47,747 nucleotides of DNA, taken from NCBI GenBank assembly GCA_030407315.1, contig JALQPE010000615.1, positions 1 to 47,747 on the forward strand, given 5' to 3'. Positions within the stretch are counted from its first letter, which is position 1. Each line of letters opens with the position of its first letter. Under the pieces are notes generated by a model, which worked only from the letters and a program-made list of their open reading frames with translations, made no database searches and was not told the DNA's origin. This DNA comes from Asparagopsis taxiformis (taxonomy: Eukaryota; Rhodophyta; Florideophyceae; Bonnemaisoniales; Bonnemaisoniaceae). Shown piece after piece: positions 43,520 through 47,747 of this stretch. Made by a program: the position numbers and the translations under genes.

Positions 43520-44030
43520 AACACTGAATTCGATATGAACAGAACGTACTTTTCAAACCAGAATCGGAAAATTTTGAGATGTTGATTGACCCAGAAAATG
43601 TTGATTGAATTGTAGCCAATGAGGAGAAAATAATGACTGACTGGAATAGCACTGAAATTCCACGTATTTTTCAGCCCGTAGCACTGTTCAAATACAGTGT
43701 CTGACAGTCTGTCGCTACCTTTTTGGTCTGTTGTGCGGACAGCCTGTTGCCACTCTATGTGATTCTGCCATCAAGCGCAGAGGCAGCCTCATTGGTAGTT
43801 CCCGATAAAATCTGATCATATCTAAGCCCGCAGTTTACATAATTTTTTAAAGAAAATATTTTTGCACCGTGTTTCTATTGACTGTACAACCATGCTACGT
43901 AGACTTAACATTTATACGCAGCACACCCGTCTGTAATCCATCTTATTATCAGCCCAGACTCTCACCATTACTCAGCACCTACCCACCCACTCCGAGCCAC
44001 TCCATTGATTCAGTCGAGCCACTCACTTAA
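43520..44030. other. Non-genic stretch
   Basis: No gene or repeat recognised. It begins exactly where homology to the first cassette copy ends. Confidence 0.5.
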
Positions 44031-45571
44031 TCACCTTTTCATCTTGCACCCCACATGGGAAGACACGATGAGTTGGGCAGCATGTGGTAAAAAGGCTGTT
44101 ATTCCGAGTGCTTCTGCCAGAGTAGTTGCAGAAGATACGGCTTTTTCATAGAACACCTTTCCACTTTCATGCGCAGATGATTTTGCATCATCTGGAGATC
44201 CACGTGCTTGTCGTAAATCATTACCTGCCAAGGTGGATGCATTCAACTGGTCGGCAGCTTCGACAACAAACCTTAACACTTCATTTTCATAGTAGGTTGA
44301 TAAAGCAGATTCGATATTTATCTTTACGCCAAGGATGAATAGTTCAACTTGTAAGCGCATTGCGCCTTTTCTTGCAGAAAGCTCTCTGCCTGATGAGGCG
44401 GTAATTACCTGACGCAGAGCGGAAGCTAATTGGGATGCAAATTATTCATGTCTGCGGTGCAACTGGACGCACAGTGAGACAAGATGACCAGTGTCACTAG
44501 TCAACCATCAGTTGTCCATCAAATGGTTGGGTTGGTTTCGGGAACATTTGTTGAGACGAGTATGTACTTGCTGCTCGGAGCAGCATATTGAACATCGGAT
44601 TCTCTGGTCGAATGTAGAGAGGAAAATCGCATGAATTCAACAATCACATCAGTTGATTGCCCATCCATGCTGCCACCTCCCGCCGACAATTCAGCACCAA
44701 TTGTACCCGTTAGATCATCGGAATGTGTAGAACGTTTGGCTACCATCTCAGTCAAGTGCTTACGACATTGTGAGGAATCAACACCCTCCCTTGCAACCAC
44801 CACCTTGGATAGCTTTCTGCGTATAGCATCGTCTTCGTTGTACACTTGCAGCCAGGCATTGCCTGCAAATTGCACCGAGCATCGCAGCAGATTCGCCTCT
44901 CCCATTCCACGGTGGTGGTTTTGCTTGTGGTATACATACGAAACGGATATTACTGGAGAGTAGTTGGATGAAGGGTGGACGAGTGCGAAGCATTGCAGCA
45001 TTGGGAGCAGCGGGTGATTCGTGGCGGGATGCGACATTGGGATATTGAGCTTCTTCCAGTATGAGAATGGTGTCCAGTGGTATGACTGTCGTTCCATTGC
45101 CTACGAGGGGACCATGTTGAGCGTAGCAGTGAGCGAACTTCGCTCACTGGTATACAATGTGTCGACAGGTAAGAGGGAAACGAATAGCATCCAACATACC
45201 ATGTACAGCTGCCACACGAGGGAGCGAAATATACATCATGGACATCTCTGTATTGAATAAAAATCTGATGCAACTCATGTGATCATCTCACTTGTTGCGT
45301 CTGAACAACACCGGACGCCTCCAAGGGCTCTAGACGATTGCATAACGACAGAGCCAAGCTCACTGTGTGCATCACTGCGTCGGACATTGTTTCCCGTCCA
45401 GTGACATCCACCGCTTCCCGAAATCTGCCTAGTGCACGAGTTACACTGTCATAGTCATTCACAGTGAACGATGAGTCAATGCTCGTCAAGAAGTATCTCA
45501 CGACGATATTCCTCCATTTTGAGAAATTCATTAAGCGGCTCAACAAAACCTCACTACTGAGTTTGAGATCA
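44031..45571 (-). CDS. Unrecognised gene, probably with introns, cut by an element at its 5' side
   Basis: Three minus-strand blocks have protein-like composition. About 45,571-45,290 includes FDLKLSSEVLLSRLMNFSKW and ALGRFREAVDVTG, followed by CAA and GTGAGA as a possible donor. About 45,000-44,560 includes LLRCSVQFAGNAWLQVYNED and AIRRKLSKVVVAREGVDSSQ. About 44,430-44,031 includes ELSARKGAMRLQVELFILGV and KVFYEKAVSSATTLAEALGI, ending at a stop. Frames differ between blocks, and GT...AG pairs can be drawn (for example GTATGT ... TATACCAG near 45,190), but exact junctions are unresolved. The first block runs into ACTGCC-repeat sequence at 45,572, so the 5' part is missing or displaced. Family not recognised; decay is possible. 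Confidence 0.4.
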
Positions 45572-45935
45572 AAAAATGTAGTAAATTTACTGCCTGAGGC
45601 AGTAAAAATCACTGCCTGAGCAATGTAGTGCCTGAGGCAGTAAAATTACTAATTTAAATTTTTTCAGTTCTAGTGCCGCAGGCAGTAAAATACAAAATTT
45701 CCTGGCAGTACGGTATGTAGCAGAATTCAGTACTGTACGATAGCAAATTCTAGTAATTTTTGCTGGTACCACAGGGCAGTAGTGCAATGCAGTGATTTTT
45801 GATGATTTTTGCAATGGAATGTACTGCCGTACAGTACTGCCCTGGCAAATGACCTGGCATTAGAATCAGGCAGTAAAATATACTGGCTCCGGCAGTGAAT
45901 TGTACTGCCTGCAAGTACTGCCTTGATAGTAATTG
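45572..45935. repeat. Terminus of a second element family (ACTGCC/GGCAGT repeats)
   Basis: About 15 copies of ACTGCC or GGCAGT occur within 360 bp, including the palindrome ACTGCCTGAGGCAGT followed by AAAAATCACT. The corresponding sequence in the first family is ACTGTCTGAGACAGT plus AAAAATCACT: one symmetrical base change per half-site. The outer boundary is placed where coding homology on its left ends; no clear CACTA end is seen. Confidence 0.7.
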
Positions 45936-46250
45936 GTGATTGGTATTTTCTGAGATTCAATGTTGCAATAGTTGTCCAGGATAGGGTTGTACAATGTGTT
46001 CGCATGTGAGTTCAAGTAGAGAAGAGAGGAAACTATTCTGAAGCTACTAGTAGTGAGAAGTGTAGAGGATGCATGGTCACATGGAAATGACCGTTACAAA
46101 AAAGGTAGGAGAAAATCGGTCGTTTTCCGAGGATATGAGTAGAGTAGTTGGCATTATTTGTTACTATTGCTGGCATTCTCGTTGCAGGAAAAGCGTTTGG
46201 AGTGACACTCTGCGATTGGAACGAGAGGCGAAGGCGAAGTTTGACGGAAG

Positions 46251-47747
46251 ATGGAATCTCAGCGTCGTGAGGAAAATCCAAATTACTGCTTAGCAGGGAT
46301 TATTCGAGAGGGATTCAGGACAGTGACTGGGGAAGTTCGTCGTATTGGGGAGAGGATGGATGAAATCGACGATGATCGAACGTCCCAACGCCAGCAAATC
46401 GAAAAGCTGATGAGTCGCGTCGAGTTTATAGTAACGGAATTACAGGGTGTGAAAGACATCTGTGATGGTTTATTACAGCAGAGTCAGGGCAATTCGAAGA
46501 AGGGGATGACTGACAAGGACAGGGACTGTTTGCGCATCTCGCAGTCAGCAGAACTATCGTTTTCTTACAATTTTCTGTGTGCAGTATTTGGAACTGTTGT
46601 ACCTTTGCTGGTCGACAAGATTGATGCTGGGGCGACAATTTACACCAACCAAGGAATCTACGACCTCCGTGGTTGCAGGTTGCTCTCTGCAATGATGTTT
46701 GCGAAGCAGAGCAATGACAAGAGGGATGTGTTCCAATCCAACAGCGGGAAGAACAACATCGAGCTTCGATTCCAAGTGGTGATGTCTCTCCTGCGGAACA
46801 TTCAGAAGGAAAAGTCGGGTACATGCCGTACAGTGGAAGGCTCGAGCTCTGGACGCGATTCGAATGCGTTCAACGTCTGGAAGGAGAACAAGTACATTCC
46901 GGACAAAATAATCGAAGAAGTTGTTTATGGTGCCACTGGCGATGGCCGAAACCAGCCTGCAGGAAGCATTGACGGAGGGGCTAGGAAGCGGAGGAAAACA
47001 GATGGAAATGGTGGACAGTTGAGCAAGCGTGAAATATCTTTGGCTGTTACGAAAGTTGCGCTGACAAAGGTGCTCGGTTTCCTGAACAAGTCTAGAGAGC
47101 AGGTGCGCCATCGATTCCTTGTCGAACTGGGGTTCGCTCTAGTGTTGGAAACGGACGCATCTATCACTTTCGAGTTTCCAACTCACGATCTCATTCGAGA
47201 TATGGATGTTATCCCGATACCCGTGTGACCAACGGAAATTAAGGCCTGAGGAACGGAAAGTTGTGGATGACAAAGAATTCCGAGACTGATACAATTCATC
47301 GCTGAGCGGAAAGAGATGGTTGTCATCATTCAGTCGAAGTCGAGATATCGGGATGTGTGGCCAAAAGGATGATTCGAAGGAGAATCAAATCCTGGAGGTA
47401 GCCCTGAACACTACAATTGCTTCCTCATGCACGAGTAGAATGGTTTTCCTGCGACGTTCCTGCAATTCACTCAGATTTTCTATGCAATCGCTCGGGATTC
47501 TAGGATTTTCAAGTACGATCATGTCAGACCCGAAGAAAGTGTACAAGCCGGAGCTCAAACAATTAGGAAAGGCGATGTTGCCGAGTGACGAATCTGTAAG
47601 AGGCATCTCTGCGAAGATGTACTGACAATTACTAACGAAAAATTCGATGAACAACACTTGGAACAGCGTAGTACCGCGTTTGAGGAGGATAGCGGACATG
47701 GAAATGAAGAAGATGGGAGTGAAAGCTACGTTGAAGTTTTCTTGATT
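46251..47747 (+). pseudogene. Decayed paralogue of the coiled-coil accessory gene
   Basis: It is open from an ATG at 46,251 to a TGA at 47,226-47,228 (325 residues) and aligns along its length with the protein at 33,279-34,805: IIREGF, the coiled coil (VKDICDGLLQQSQGNSKKG), KDRDCLRISQSAELSF, FAKQSNDKRDVF, a KRRKTDG basic stretch and LNKSREQVRHRFLVELGF. After the stop, homology continues to the window end in changing frames (QFIAERKEM; SDPKKVYKPELKQLGKAML; EDVLTITNEKFDE; SESYVEVF), so the C-terminal third is broken by several frameshifts and stops. It starts about 315 bases inside the ACTGCC-repeat terminus, the same arrangement as in the first family. A shortened N-terminal protein may still be expressed. 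Confidence 0.8.

Overview
The window is eukaryotic nuclear DNA dominated by mobile elements. The long genes are mostly uninterrupted by introns. SET-, Tudor-like and gag-type proteins are present, introns appear likely in at least two weak gene traces, and there is no operon logic. An intron-poor, transposon-rich alga, possibly a red alga, fits the style, but nothing here fixes the species. I found no rRNA, tRNA, CRISPR array or bacterial gene cluster.

Layout. 1-416 holds the 5' part of a minus-strand C2HC zinc-finger protein gene. 1-3.6 kb continues with a splice-site-like tandem repeat array and an 18-copy 43-bp minisatellite. 3.7-5.8 kb and 10.7-12.9 kb are decayed relatives of the long gene at 22.7-25.6 kb, whose C-terminus looks like a 2-oxoglutarate/Fe(II) dioxygenase. 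Between and around them (6-7.1, 13.3-18.2 and 26-27.4 kb) lie clusters of nested perfect palindromes bounded by TTACAG/CTGTAA, part of a roughly 0.9-kb repeat unit. 18.2-22.2 kb is decayed gene debris with possible importin-like exons.

The most notable block is 27.6-35.7 kb, a three-gene cassette next to an element terminus. It holds (i) a 1155-residue protein joining a ParB-like domain, a beta-class (DPPF ... DFFSGT) N6-adenine/N4-cytosine-type DNA methyltransferase and a C-terminal SET domain; (ii) a divergently transcribed 453-residue protein with a Tudor/PWWP-like N-terminus; and (iii) a convergent 508-residue coiled-coil protein next to subterminal ACTGTC repeats. The terminus reads CACTACGGTGTTG inward, like CACTA-type transposons. 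Two left and two right ends in the window pair as nested elements, each flanked by a matching 2-bp duplication (CA for 8116-35707, TA for 14584-22718).

A 5.04-kb second copy of the cassette lies at 38,478-43,519. An LTR retrotransposon fragment (660-bp LTR plus gag, no pol) cuts off its SET domain, and its partner genes are frameshifted or truncated. At the right edge a second element family begins. Its subterminal motif is ACTGCC instead of ACTGTC, and next to it is a decayed paralogue of the coiled-coil gene. This suggests that the coiled-coil protein and the subterminal repeats diverge together, and that these elements carry their own chromatin-modifying kit.
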